Positions 1 to 9,000 of a stretch of DNA of 64,000 nucleotides are shown piece after piece (within the stretch, counting starts at the first letter, position 1; each line of letters starts with the position of its first letter). The notes under the pieces were generated by a model. That model did no database searches. It saw only the letters and a list, made by a program, of their open reading frames with translations, and was not told where the DNA came from. The stretch is taken from the NCBI RefSeq assembly GCF_014297465.1, contig NZ_JACORT010000001.1, positions 372,001-436,000 on the forward strand, written 5' to 3'. Position numbers and translations under genes: made by a program. Source of the DNA: Ramlibacter cellulosilyticus (GTDB lineage Bacteria; Pseudomonadota; Gammaproteobacteria; Burkholderiales; Burkholderiaceae_C).

Positions 1-1
1 G

Positions 2-2755
2 CTGGACGCCAACTATCGCGAGAAGCTGGTCAACCTGGTGGGGGCGTGGTCGGACAAGCCGCTCTCGCAGTCCGGGCACAAGGCCAGCATGAGCGTGTCG
101 CCTTCCATGGGGATGGCGGAAGCCTGGAACTACTTTGCGGGCAAGCAGCCAATCTCCGGCGTGCCGGGCAAGGAGGACAAGGTCGACGCGTACAACAACA
201 CGAGCAACAAGATCCTGCCGGAGGAGCGCGCGATCTTCAACCTGCCGGGGAACGCGATCACGTCCTCGAGCGCGCCGAACTACAGCAACCTCTTCGCCGT
301 CGGCAACTGCGCGCCCAACTACGTCATCTTCATCAGCAACGGCCCGGCCGGCAAGACGAACGAGTGGGACGACGGCAAGACCACGGGTTCGACGCGCAAC
401 CGGCTGGACGAGGCCATCCGCGAGTTCAACTACGCGCACCCGAACAGCAAGATCCCGCCCGCATCCGCGCTCGTGATCACCCCGAACAAGTACCAGGGAC
501 TCACCGCCGACGAGTGGGCGAAGTTCATGAAGCAGTCGGACCAGCAGATCACGACCTTCACGATCGACGTGGCGAAGGCGGCGCAGGCCGACGACTGGCG
601 GCCCCTTCTCAAGAACATGGCATCGGTGAGCGGCGGCGAATACTTCTACGCCGCCGACGACGTGGGCACGCAGCTCGACGCCGCCATGCGCAGCATCTTC
701 AACAAGATCCAGGCGGTCGACAGCGTGTTCGCCTCCGCCAGCCTGCCGGTGTCGGTGAACGCGCGCGGTACCTACCTGAACCAGGTGTTCATGGGGATGT
801 TCCGCCCCGACGCCAAGGCGAAGCCGCGGTGGCGCGGCAACCTGAAGCAGTTCCGCTTCGGCTACGACGTGACCACCGATTCGCTGAGCCTGGTGGACCC
901 GTACGGCAAGCCCGCGATCACGGGCGCGACCGGCTTCGTCAACCCGGAAGCCACGTCGTACTGGACGCATGCCAGCTCCTTCTGGATCAACGAGCCGCAG
1001 GGCTCGATCGAGGCCACCCGCACGTCGGACGCACCGGACGGCGAGGTGGTCGAGAAGGGCGGCGTGGCGCAGGGCATCCGCGACACCTACGCGACCAGCC
1101 AGGACAGCCGCAAGATCTTCACCTGCCAGAAGTGCGCGGCGAACACGAACCTCGCCACGGCGGACGCCACGCAGTTCAACACGACCAACATCACCCGCGA
1201 TGCGGTGGGCGTGGCGACGGACGCGGAGCGCAACCTGCTGGTGAACTGGTTCCGCGGCACCGACAACTACGCCGGGGACGAGAAGGGCCCGGGCGGCGGC
1301 GTCACCATCCGCCCCAGCGTGCACGGAGACGTGCTGCACTCGCGGCCGGCGGTGGTGAACTACGGCGGCACCACCGGCGTGGTGGTCTTCTACGGCACCA
1401 ACGACGGCCTGCTGCGCGCGGTGAACGGCAACCAGACCGGCACCGGCGCGGGGCAGGAGCTCTGGGGCTTCGTCGCCGAGGAGCACCTGAAGAACATCAA
1501 GCGGCTGCGGGCGAACACGCCGCTGGTGCGCCTGTCGACGACGATCATGCCCGGCACGCCCAGTGCGTCGGACCCGGCGCCGCGCGACTACTTCGCCGAC
1601 GGCCCGATCGGCGTGTACCAGAAGATGAACAAGGGCGTCGCCGAGAAGGTGATCCTCTATGCCGCCATGCGCCGCGGCGGCCGCTTCCTCTACGCGCTCG
1701 ACGTGACGAATCCGAAGCAGCCCGTGTTCCTCTGGAAGAAGTCGGACGCGGACATCCCGGTGCTCGGCCAGACGTGGTCGGAGCCGAAGGTGGCGCGCCT
1801 GCGCGGCCACACGAACCCGGTGCTGATCATGGGCGCGGGCTACGACGCCGGCGCGGAGGACATCACGCCTCCCGGCAAGACCACGATGGGCCAGGCCGTG
1901 CTCGTGCTGGACGCCACGGACGGCTCGGTCGTGAAGAAGTTCGACACGGATCGCAGCGTTCCCGCCGACGTGTCGCTGGTCGACGCCGACTACGACGGCC
2001 TCGTGGACCGCGCGTACGCGGTGGACGTGGGCGGCAACCTCTACCGCCTGGACTTCGAGACCGCGAACAGCACCGCGAAGGACGACTGGAGCATCTACAA
2101 GGTGGCGTCCCTCGCGGGCGGCTCGGTGCGCAAGTTCTTCTATCCGCCGGACGTCGTGCTGGCCAAGAGCTTCGCGGCGGTGCTGCTCGCCACCGGTGAC
2201 CGCGAGAAGCCGCTGGCGACGACCAGCGACGACCGCTTCTTCACCGTCTACGACAGGAACGTGACCAAGGGCAAGCCGGACCCCGTGCCGACCGCGATCA
2301 CGGCGGCGCAGCTCGCCCAGGTCGGCAGCCAGGACTCCATGGAAGCCGGTTGCTACATCCCGTTCGCGCAGAATGGCGAGAAGGCCGTCAACGCGCCCGT
2401 CACGGCCGCCGGCATCACGTACTTCAGCACGAACCGGCCGACGCCGCCGGAACCCGGCATGTGCGTGAACGACCTCGGCGAAGCGCGGATCTACTCGGCG
2501 CCCCTCTTCTGCAAGGCCGCGACCTTCCAGGAGATCGAGGGCGGCGGCCTGCCTCCCAGCCCGGTGGTCGGCGTCGTGACCGTGAGCTACACGGTCACCG
2601 CGGCCGACGGCAGCGAGCAGACGGTGGAGAAGCAGGTCCCCTTCATCATCGGCGGCCCGAACAGCAAGAACTCGGGCATCGAAGGCTCGAAGGTGAAGCC
2701 CACGGTCACGCCGACGCGCAAGCGCAAGTACTGGTACCTGGAGAACGCCCGCTGA
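2..2755 (+). CDS. pilY1: PilY1 type IV pilus tip/assembly protein, 5' truncated by window edge
   Basis: The frame is open from the first bases of the window, so the N-terminus is missing; about 917 residues remain. The start of the visible part is the end of a von Willebrand A-like region (hydrophobic strand YVIFISNG near nt 320-350). It is followed by a PilC/PilY1 C-terminal beta-propeller with aromatic-rich blades. A calcium-binding loop of the form DxDxDGxxD (DADYDGLVD) lies at nt 1982-2008, the hallmark loop of the PilY1 propeller that controls pilus extension and retraction. In this family the protein sits at the pilus tip, or in the outer membrane, and works with minor pilins, whose genes would lie upstream of the window. 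The tail ends in a basic stretch (RKRKYWYLENAR). Assignment is by family pattern and is firm; the surface role is inferred from the family. Confidence 0.93.
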   Translation: MDANYREKLVNLVGAWSDKPLSQSGHKASMSVSPSMGMAEAWNYFAGKQPISGVPGKEDKVDAYNNTSNKILPEERAIFNLPGNAITSSSAPNYSNLFAVGNCAPNYVIFISNGPAGKTNEWDDGKTTGSTRNRLDEAIREFNYAHPNSKIPPASALVITPNKYQGLTADEWAKFMKQSDQQITTFTIDVAKAAQADDWRPLLKNMASVSGGEYFYAADDVGTQLDAAMRSIFNKIQAVDSVFASASLPVSVNARGTYLNQVFMGMFRPDAKAKPRWRGNLKQFRFGYDVTTDSLSLVDPYGKPAITGATGFVNPEATSYWTHASSFWINEPQGSIEATRTSDAPDGEVVEKGGVAQGIRDTYATSQDSRKIFTCQKCAANTNLATADATQFNTTNITRDAVGVATDAERNLLVNWFRGTDNYAGDEKGPGGGVTIRPSVHGDVLHSRPAVVNYGGTTGVVVFYGTNDGLLRAVNGNQTGTGAGQELWGFVAEEHLKNIKRLRANTPLVRLSTTIMPGTPSASDPAPRDYFADGPIGVYQKMNKGVAEKVILYAAMRRGGRFLYALDVTNPKQPVFLWKKSDADIPVLGQTWSEPKVARLRGHTNPVLIMGAGYDAGAEDITPPGKTTMGQAVLVLDATDGSVVKKFDTDRSVPADVSLVDADYDGLVDRAYAVDVGGNLYRLDFETANSTAKDDWSIYKVASLAGGSVRKFFYPPDVVLAKSFAAVLLATGDREKPLATTSDDRFFTVYDRNVTKGKPDPVPTAITAAQLAQVGSQDSMEAGCYIPFAQNGEKAVNAPVTAAGITYFSTNRPTPPEPGMCVNDLGEARIYSAPLFCKAATFQEIEGGGLPPSPVVGVVTVSYTVTAADGSEQTVEKQVPFIIGGPNSKNSGIEGSKVKPTVTPTRKRKYWYLENAR

Positions 2756-2768
2756 GCGGCGGCAGCGC

Positions 2769-3665
2769 TCAGCGCTGCTGCACGCGGCGGGCGATCGCCA
2801 CCGAAGGCTTGCCGGAGTAGCCGTCGAGCCGCGAGCCCATCGCGGCTTCCAGCTGCTCCAGGCGCTGCTGCGCCGGCGGGTGCGTGGCGAGCGTCAGCGT
2901 GAACAGCGGGTTGTCCGGTGCCGCGGTGCGCAGCTGCTGCAGCACCGACGGCAGCCCGTAGGGGTCGAAGCCGGCGCGCGCGGCCAGCGCCACGCCCTGG
3001 CGGTCGGACTCGTATTCGTCGGACTGGTCGAGGCCGCTGGAGTACAGGTCGCGCCCGAGCGCCAGCATCTGCGCGGAGACGGCGCCTCCGAGGTTGTTGC
3101 GCAGCTGCGAGGCGAGGAGCTGGGTCGCGAGGCCCGAACGTGCCTTGGCGGACAGCGCCTTCAGGTGGTGCTTCTCGACGACGTGCGTCGCTTCGTGCGC
3201 GAGGATGCCGGCGAGCTCCGCCTCGTCGACGCGGTCCACCAGCCCCTTGGTGACGAACACGTACCCGCCCGGCGCCGCGAAGGCGTTGAAGCCGGGGTCG
3301 TCCAGCACGCCGAAGGTCCACGGCAGCTGCGGCCGCGGCGTCTGCAGCGCGATCCAGCGCCCGAGGCGGTTGACGTAGCGCTGCAGCGCCGCGTCTCGGT
3401 GCAAGGGCTTGCTCCCGAGCAGCACCGCGGCGAGCTGCCGACCGATCTCGATCTCCTTGCCCTCGTCGATGCTCTCCACCGACTGCGAGAGCAGCTGGAT
3501 CAGTTCGTTGGGCGCCGGCGCATTCGCCACCGGCGGCGTGACCAGCGCGCCGGGCGCGATCTGGCGCAGCAGGCCGCCGAGGGCGCGGGTGGGATCCTGC
3601 GCGTGCGCGGCGCACGCGCAGGCCGCGATGCAGCCGGCGAGGAGGGTGGGTGTCCAGCGCTTCAT
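2769..3665 (-). CDS. M48 family zinc metalloprotease, probable periplasmic lipoprotein (BepA/LoiP type)
   Basis: 298 residues. The zinc motif HEATH (HExxH) follows AELAGILA, and the third ligand is expected in the DEYESDRQG segment, as in M48 peptidases. The N-terminus MKRWTPTLLAGC contains a clean lipobox (LAG-Cys12), although an AHA-Q signal-peptidase-I site follows ten residues later; both routes place it in the periplasm. Known M48 relatives such as BepA and LoiP are periplasmic outer-membrane quality-control proteases that act on beta-barrel assembly. The ATG overlaps the stop of the upstream SH3-like gene (ATGA), so the two are translationally coupled. The longer open frame upstream runs antisense through the SDR and was rejected as the start. 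The substrate is not knowable from the sequence. Confidence 0.88.
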   Translation of the reverse strand: MKRWTPTLLAGCIAACACAAHAQDPTRALGGLLRQIAPGALVTPPVANAPAPNELIQLLSQSVESIDEGKEIEIGRQLAAVLLGSKPLHRDAALQRYVNRLGRWIALQTPRPQLPWTFGVLDDPGFNAFAAPGGYVFVTKGLVDRVDEAELAGILAHEATHVVEKHHLKALSAKARSGLATQLLASQLRNNLGGAVSAQMLALGRDLYSSGLDQSDEYESDRQGVALAARAGFDPYGLPSVLQQLRTAAPDNPLFTLTLATHPPAQQRLEQLEAAMGSRLDGYSGKPSVAIARRVQQR

Positions 3666-4246
3666 GGCATCTCCGACTGGCCGGGGTTGCGGGCCGGTGC
3701 GCTGCTGCGCACCATGGGCGCCGCGGGCAGGGGCTCCACGGCGGTCGGCTTCCACGCCGAACGATCCGCGAAGGAGCGCACGTCCGCGTCGCTGGGCCGC
3801 AGGGCGTCCATCTGCTTCACCGCGTTGAGGTCCGGTTGCGACTGCGCGAGGTCTTCCGCACCGAGGCCGCGGATGCCGGCCGTGGTGGACGTCTGGGCCT
3901 GCCGCGGGCCGCCGCCGCCGAAGAGGCTGCCCACGCTGCGCAGGGCGCCGCCCACCACGTCGCCGCCGCCCGACGAGGACGCGGCCGTCGCCGTCGCCGG
4001 GCCGAGGTCGAAGAGGTGGACCCAGCCGGTCGCGCCGGCGGCCGTGCGCACCTGGACCCAGGGGCCCTGGCGCTGCTCCAGCCGCGTGACGGCGGCCTGG
4101 GCCGGCAGCGGGGCCATGCTGCGGCCCGCGTCCGAAGGGGTCTCGCGCAGTTCGGTGGCGCGGCGCGTGACGGCGGCCTCCTGTGCCCAGGCCGAAGCCA
4201 GCAGCAGGAAGACGAGCATCGCGCCGCGCAAGGCGGTGCGTATCAT
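3662..4246 (-). CDS. Exported SH3-like domain protein, partner of the M48 protease
   Basis: 194 residues. The start at 4246 is preferred because AAGGA lies about 11 nt before it and the product then begins with a signal peptide (MIRTALRGAMLVFLLLASAWAQ, cleavage near residue 21). An ATG 12 nt upstream has almost no room for a ribosome binding site. Residues about 27-80 look like a bacterial SH3 fold: the pattern RRATELRETPSDAG ... QGPWVQVRTAAGATGWVHLFDL is typical of SH3_3/YgiM-type domains. The rest is Gly/Ser- and Pro-rich and low in complexity. It shares a 4-bp ATGA overlap with the M48 gene downstream, so a joint periplasmic role is likely. The SH3 domain may bind cell-wall peptide, which is inference from the family. 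Confidence 0.75.
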   Translation of the reverse strand: MIRTALRGAMLVFLLLASAWAQEAAVTRRATELRETPSDAGRSMAPLPAQAAVTRLEQRQGPWVQVRTAAGATGWVHLFDLGPATATAASSSGGGDVVGGALRSVGSLFGGGGPRQAQTSTTAGIRGLGAEDLAQSQPDLNAVKQMDALRPSDADVRSFADRSAWKPTAVEPLPAAPMVRSSAPARNPGQSEMP

Positions 4247-4277
4247 TCGCGGATCCATCCTTTCTGGCAGGCATTCT

Positions 4278-5069
4278 ATGAACTTGGGTATCGCGGGCAA
4301 ATGGGCGCTGGTGTGCGGCGCGAGCAAGGGTCTCGGTTTCGGTTGCGCGCAGGCACTCGCGCGTGAAGGAGTGCACGTCGTCATCGTCGCGCGCGGTGCC
4401 GAAGCCCTGGAGGCGGCCGCCGCGCGGCTGCGGCAGGACGCGCCGGCCGGAACGCAGGTCGAGCCGATCGCGGTGGACATCACCACCGCCGACGGCCGGG
4501 CGAAGGTCTTCGCGTTCCGCAAGGACTACGACATCGTCGTCACCAATGCGGGCGGCCCGCCTCCCGGCGACTTCCGCGACTGGGACCGCGAGGCGTGGAT
4601 CAAGGCCGTGGACGCCAACATGCTCACGCCCATCGAGCTGATCAAGGCCACCGTGGACGGCATGGCCGCGCGCGGCTTCGGCCGCATCGTGAACATCACG
4701 TCCAGCTCCGTGAAATCGCCGATCGACATCCTGGGCCTGTCCAACGGCGCGCGCAGCGGCCTGACCGGCTTCGTCGCCGGCGTCGCCCGCACGAGCAAGC
4801 TGGCGTCGGCCAACGTGACGATCAACAACCTGCTGCCGGGCACCTTCGACACGGACCGCATCAAGACGACGCTCGAAGGCACGTCGAAGAAGACCGGCAA
4901 GTCCGTGGAGGAAGTGCGCCAGCAGCGCATGGGCACGATCCCCGCGAAGCGTTTCGGCACGCCGGAGGAGTTCGGCACGGCCTGCGCGTTCCTGTGCAGC
5001 GCGCACGCGAGCTACATCACGGGGCAGAACCTGCTGATCGACGGCGGCGCGTACCCCGGCACGTACTGA
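4278..5069 (+). CDS. SDR-family oxidoreductase with non-canonical catalytic site (BKR-like)
   Basis: 263 residues, a normal length for a classical short-chain dehydrogenase. The cofactor motif is near-canonical (GASKGLG, residues 14-20) and NAGG sits at 90-93. The active-site Ser is present in NITSSSV (139-145). Where the YxxxK pair should be, the sequence reads S155-N-G-A-R159, so both Tyr and Lys are replaced. This matches the FabG-like group described as lacking a perfect SDR tetrad rather than a damaged copy: the frame is intact and the rest is well conserved. It may be non-catalytic or use a different mechanism. It is divergent from the SH3 gene, with about 30 bp between starts, and followed 10 bp later by the sugar kinase, probably in one transcript. 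The substrate is unknown. Confidence 0.82.
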   Translation: MNLGIAGKWALVCGASKGLGFGCAQALAREGVHVVIVARGAEALEAAAARLRQDAPAGTQVEPIAVDITTADGRAKVFAFRKDYDIVVTNAGGPPPGDFRDWDREAWIKAVDANMLTPIELIKATVDGMAARGFGRIVNITSSSVKSPIDILGLSNGARSGLTGFVAGVARTSKLASANVTINNLLPGTFDTDRIKTTLEGTSKKTGKSVEEVRQQRMGTIPAKRFGTPEEFGTACAFLCSAHASYITGQNLLIDGGAYPGTY

Positions 5070-5079
5070 CGCGCGCGCC

Positions 5080-6006
5080 GTGGCCGCGGACATCCTCGCC
5101 CTCGGCGAGGCGATGGTGGAGTTCAACCAGACGGGCGCCGGCGAAGGCCGGCTGTACCTGCAGGGGTTCGGCGGCGACACCTCCAACTTCGCCATCGCCG
5201 CGGCGCGGCAGGGTGCGTCGGCCGGTTATCTCTCGGCCCTGGGCGACGACGACCACGGCCGCGCCTTGTGCGCCTTGTGGGACCGGGAAGGCGTCGACCG
5301 GTCGGGCGTGCGCTGCGACCCGACCGCCTTCACCGCCGTGTACTTCGTGACGCACGACGCGGCCGGCCACCACTTCTCGTTCCTGCGCTCCGGCTCCGCC
5401 GCGAGCCGGATGCGCCCGGAGCACCTTCCCGCGGACCGCATCCGCTCCGCGAAGGTGCTGCATCTCTCGGGCATCAGCCTCGCGCTTTCGGCCTCCGCGC
5501 GCGAGACCTGCAGCGCGGCGATCGACATCGCCCGCGCGGCCGGCGTGCAGGTGAGCTTCGACACGAACCTCCGGCTGAAACTCTGGAGCCTCGAGGACGC
5601 GCGTGCCGCGATCACGCAGGTCCTGCGCCGCTGCGACATCTGCCTTCCCAGCTTCGACGACGTGGCGGCGATCAGCGGCTTGCGCGATCCCGACGCGATC
5701 GTCGACTGGTGCCTCGGGCTCGGCGCGAGGATCGTGGCGCTGAAACTCGGGGAGCAGGGCGCGATCGTTGCCGATGCTTCGAGCCGGCACCGGATCCCTC
5801 CGCATCCCTGCCACGCGGTGGATGCCACGGGCGCGGGCGACACCTTCGGCGGCGCCTTCGTGGCACGGCTGATGGCCGGCGACGCGCTGCCCATTGCGGG
5901 ACGATACGCCGCGGTGGCCGCGGCGCTGTCCACCGAAGGCTACGGCGCGGTCGAACCGATTCCGACGGCGCAGCGCGTGCGCGCGGCGCTGGAAGCCGCG
6001 GGCTGA
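5080..6006 (+). CDS. kdgK: PfkB/ribokinase-family sugar kinase, likely 2-keto-3-deoxygluconate kinase
   Basis: 308 residues from a GTG start only 10 nt after the SDR stop. The N-terminal PfkB signature (GGDTSNFAIAAARQG) and the C-terminal signature with the catalytic Asp (DATGAGDTFGGAF, nt about 5821-5859) are both intact. Sequence style and length resemble KDG kinases, which phosphorylate 2-keto-3-deoxygluconate for the Entner-Doudoroff aldolase. Other PfkB substrates (fructose, ribose, tagatose) cannot be excluded by reading alone. No KDPG aldolase or uronate gene lies nearby to support the substrate. The gene converges on the giant exoprotein gene, with 15 bp between the two stops. Confidence 0.78.
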   Translation: MAADILALGEAMVEFNQTGAGEGRLYLQGFGGDTSNFAIAAARQGASAGYLSALGDDDHGRALCALWDREGVDRSGVRCDPTAFTAVYFVTHDAAGHHFSFLRSGSAASRMRPEHLPADRIRSAKVLHLSGISLALSASARETCSAAIDIARAAGVQVSFDTNLRLKLWSLEDARAAITQVLRRCDICLPSFDDVAAISGLRDPDAIVDWCLGLGARIVALKLGEQGAIVADASSRHRIPPHPCHAVDATGAGDTFGGAFVARLMAGDALPIAGRYAAVAAALSTEGYGAVEPIPTAQRVRAALEAAG

Positions 6007-6021
6007 GCGCTGGGCAGAAGC

Positions 6022-9000
6022 CTAGCGACAGGTCTTTCCGTCGTCGCCCGCCGTGGCGCGCTCGCGCGGCTTCCGCGCTTCCGGCTGCGTGGGTGTCGCC
6101 TCGTTCAGCCCCTGGCTCGTCGTGCCGTCCATGACGGTCACGCTCTGCTGCGCCTCGGCCACGGTGACCTCGCCATCGAGCGCGGCGACGATGCGATCGG
6201 CCGGGTCCGACGCGGTCGGCGCCGGCGCGGGTGAGGGTGCGGGCGTCGGTGCAGGCGTCGGCGCCGGGGTGGGGGGCGGCGTCGGCGCAGCCGTCGGTGC
6301 CGGCGTGGGGGCGGGCGTCGGCGCCGGCGTGGGCGCGGGCGTCGGTGCCGGCGTCGGCGCCGGCGAGCCGGCCGGCGCCTGCGCCACGAGGCGCATGGCC
6401 ACGGCCGGCGCGGGCGGCGACGAAACCGTGGAGACCGTGAACTTGTCGACGGGCGGCAACGGGCCCGAGATGTTGCCGGACCCGCTGCGGACCACGTCGA
6501 ACGCATCGTTCGTGACGTAGCTCGCGCCGGGCAGGTCGCTGCGCTCCACCGTGCTGCCCGTCCCGAACACCACGTTGCCGGACACATCCACGACGTCGTA
6601 CTCCGTGGTGTCCGCCACCTGGAGCACGAGCCGGCCGTTCGAGGTGTCGAGGTTGCCGACGATGGAGAGCGTGCCCGCGCTGTTCCCGGGCGCGATCAGG
6701 CCCTCGTTCACGAGCGTGGAGGACGTGCCCACGTCGTAGGTGCCAGAGCCCGCGAGCGTGCCGGTGTTCGTGAAGCCACCCGGCACGCGCAAGGTGCTTC
6801 CCGCGGCCGTCTGCATGTACCCCGACTGCGTGGTCGCATGCGGCAGGACCAGGACGCCCTGGCCGACGCCCAGGTTCCCGCTGTTCCGGAAACTGGTGAG
6901 CGTCGACAGGTCCTGCGTGGCGGTCGGCGATCCGCCGAACTGGTCCAGCGTGCCTTCGTTGATGACGTGCCCGGTGCCGCTCCACAGGTACAAGGGATAC
7001 GGGTGCGTGCTGTCGAGGCGGAAGGTCGCCCCGGCCGCGTTGCGCAAGGTGTTCGTCCCGCCGGAGAAGTAGCCGAGGTAGATCGCGTCGTCGCCTTCCA
7101 GCGTCAGGACGCCTTCGTTCACCCACGTCTTGCCGCCGGTGAGCCCGACGATGTCCGAAGTCCCCGCGAGCCCGACGTTGGTCGATCCGCGCGTGGTCAG
7201 CGTGCCCGGTCCCGACAGCAGGCTGAAGCCGCTGATCCGCATGTCGCCCGTCACGGTCACGTCGGCGGCGCCGTCCAGCACCGCGCCGGACGACATGTCC
7301 ACCGTTCCCATGGTGAGCGCGCTGTTGGCCCTCAAGGTGCCCGCGGAGATCGTGACCGGCATGCCGGCGGCAGCGAAGTCGAGCGCATGGTTGACGTTCA
7401 CCAGCCCGCCCGTGATCGCCATGGTGCCGGGGCCGGCGAAGGAGGATCCGGCCTCCAGGTTGCGCGTTCCGGAGTGGAAATCCAGCGTGCTGCCGGCCGC
7501 CACGGCGTACCGGCCCGTGTCGGTGCCGCCGCTGGCGAGGGCGAAGGTGCCGGCGTTCACGTTCATGGTGCCCGTGTTGTTGAACGTGACGCCACCCGCG
7601 ACGGTGTGCGTCCCCGCGGCGTTCTGGTTCAGCGTGCCGGCGTTGTTGAACGTGGCCGTCCCGCCCCAGAAATTCAGCGGGAAGGCGTTCGACGAGTCCA
7701 CATTGAACGTGGCGCCGGCGGCGTTGTTGAAGGTGTTGTTCCCCGAAGCGAAGTAGCCGAAGTACAGGAAGCCGTCGGCGCCGAGGTTGACGGTGCCTTC
7801 GTTGGTCCAGGTCTTCCCGCCGCCGAGGCCCACCCAGCCGCTCGTGACGGACGTGGTCCCTTGCGTGCGCAGCAGGCCGGTGCCGGCGAGCACGCTCACG
7901 CCGGTGATGTTGAACGGGCCCGCGACCGTGGCGTCGCCGCTGCCGCCCAGCGTGCCGCCGGACATGTTCAGCGTGCCGAAGGTGAAGTCGTTGTTGGCGT
8001 TCAGCGTGCCACCGCTGATGTTCACCGACGTCCCCGTGGTGGACAGGTCCAGCAGGCCGTTCACGTTGACGGTGCCGCCGGAGACGGTCATCGTGCCCGC
8101 GCCGCTCACGTTGGAGCCGGCTTCCAGGCTGCGCGTGCCGCCGACGAAGTCCAGCGTGGCGCCGGCGTCCACCGCGTACAGGCCGGTGTCCGTCCCGCTG
8201 CTCGCGACGGCGAAGGTGCCGGCGTTCAGGTTGACGGTCCCCGTGTTGTTGAACGCGACGCTGCCCGCGACGTTGTGCGTCCCCGCGGCGTTCTGGTTCA
8301 GCGTACCGGCATTGTTGAAGGTCGCCGTCCCGCCGTAGTAGTTCAGCGGGAAGGTGTTCGACGAGTCCACGTTGAACGTGGCGCCCGCGGCGTTGTTGAA
8401 GGTGTTGTCGCCGGAAGCGGAGTAGCCGAAGTACAGGAAGCTGTCGGTGCCGAGGTTCACGGTCCCTTCGTTGGTCCAGGTCTTGCCGCCGCCCAGCCCC
8501 ACCCAGCCGCCGGTGATCGACGTGGTCCCGCGCGTGCGCAGCAGGCCGGTGCCGGCGAGCTGGCTCGTGCCGGTGATGTTGAAGGCCCCCGCGATCGTGG
8601 CGTTGCCGGTGCCGCCCAGCGTGCCGCCGGACAGGTTGACGGCGCCGAAAGTGAAGCTGTTGTTCGCGTTCAGCGCGCCGCTGCTGATGTTGACGGCCGT
8701 GCCCGTGGACGACAGGTCCAGCTGCCCGTTCACGTTGACCACGGCGCCGGAGACGCTCAGCGTGCCCGCGCCGGTCACGTTGGAGCCCGCTTCCAGGTCG
8801 CGCGTGCCGGCGCCGAAGTCCAGCGTGCTGCCCGCGGCCACGGTGTAGAGGCCCGTGTCGATGCCGCCGCCGTCGATGGAGAGCGTGCCCGCGTTCACGT
8901 TCACGGTGCCGGTGTTGTGGAAGCCGATGCCGTTGCCGATGTTGTGCGTGCCCGCGGCGCCGTGGTTCAGCGTGCCGGCGTTGCGGAAGTTCGCCGTGCC

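Noticed and set aside
2769..5195. 808-residue version of the M48 protease gene starting at 5195
   Set aside because: The extra part runs antisense to the SDR and SH3 genes and codes for Arg/Ala-rich filler. The real start at 3665 has a signal peptide and couples with the upstream gene.
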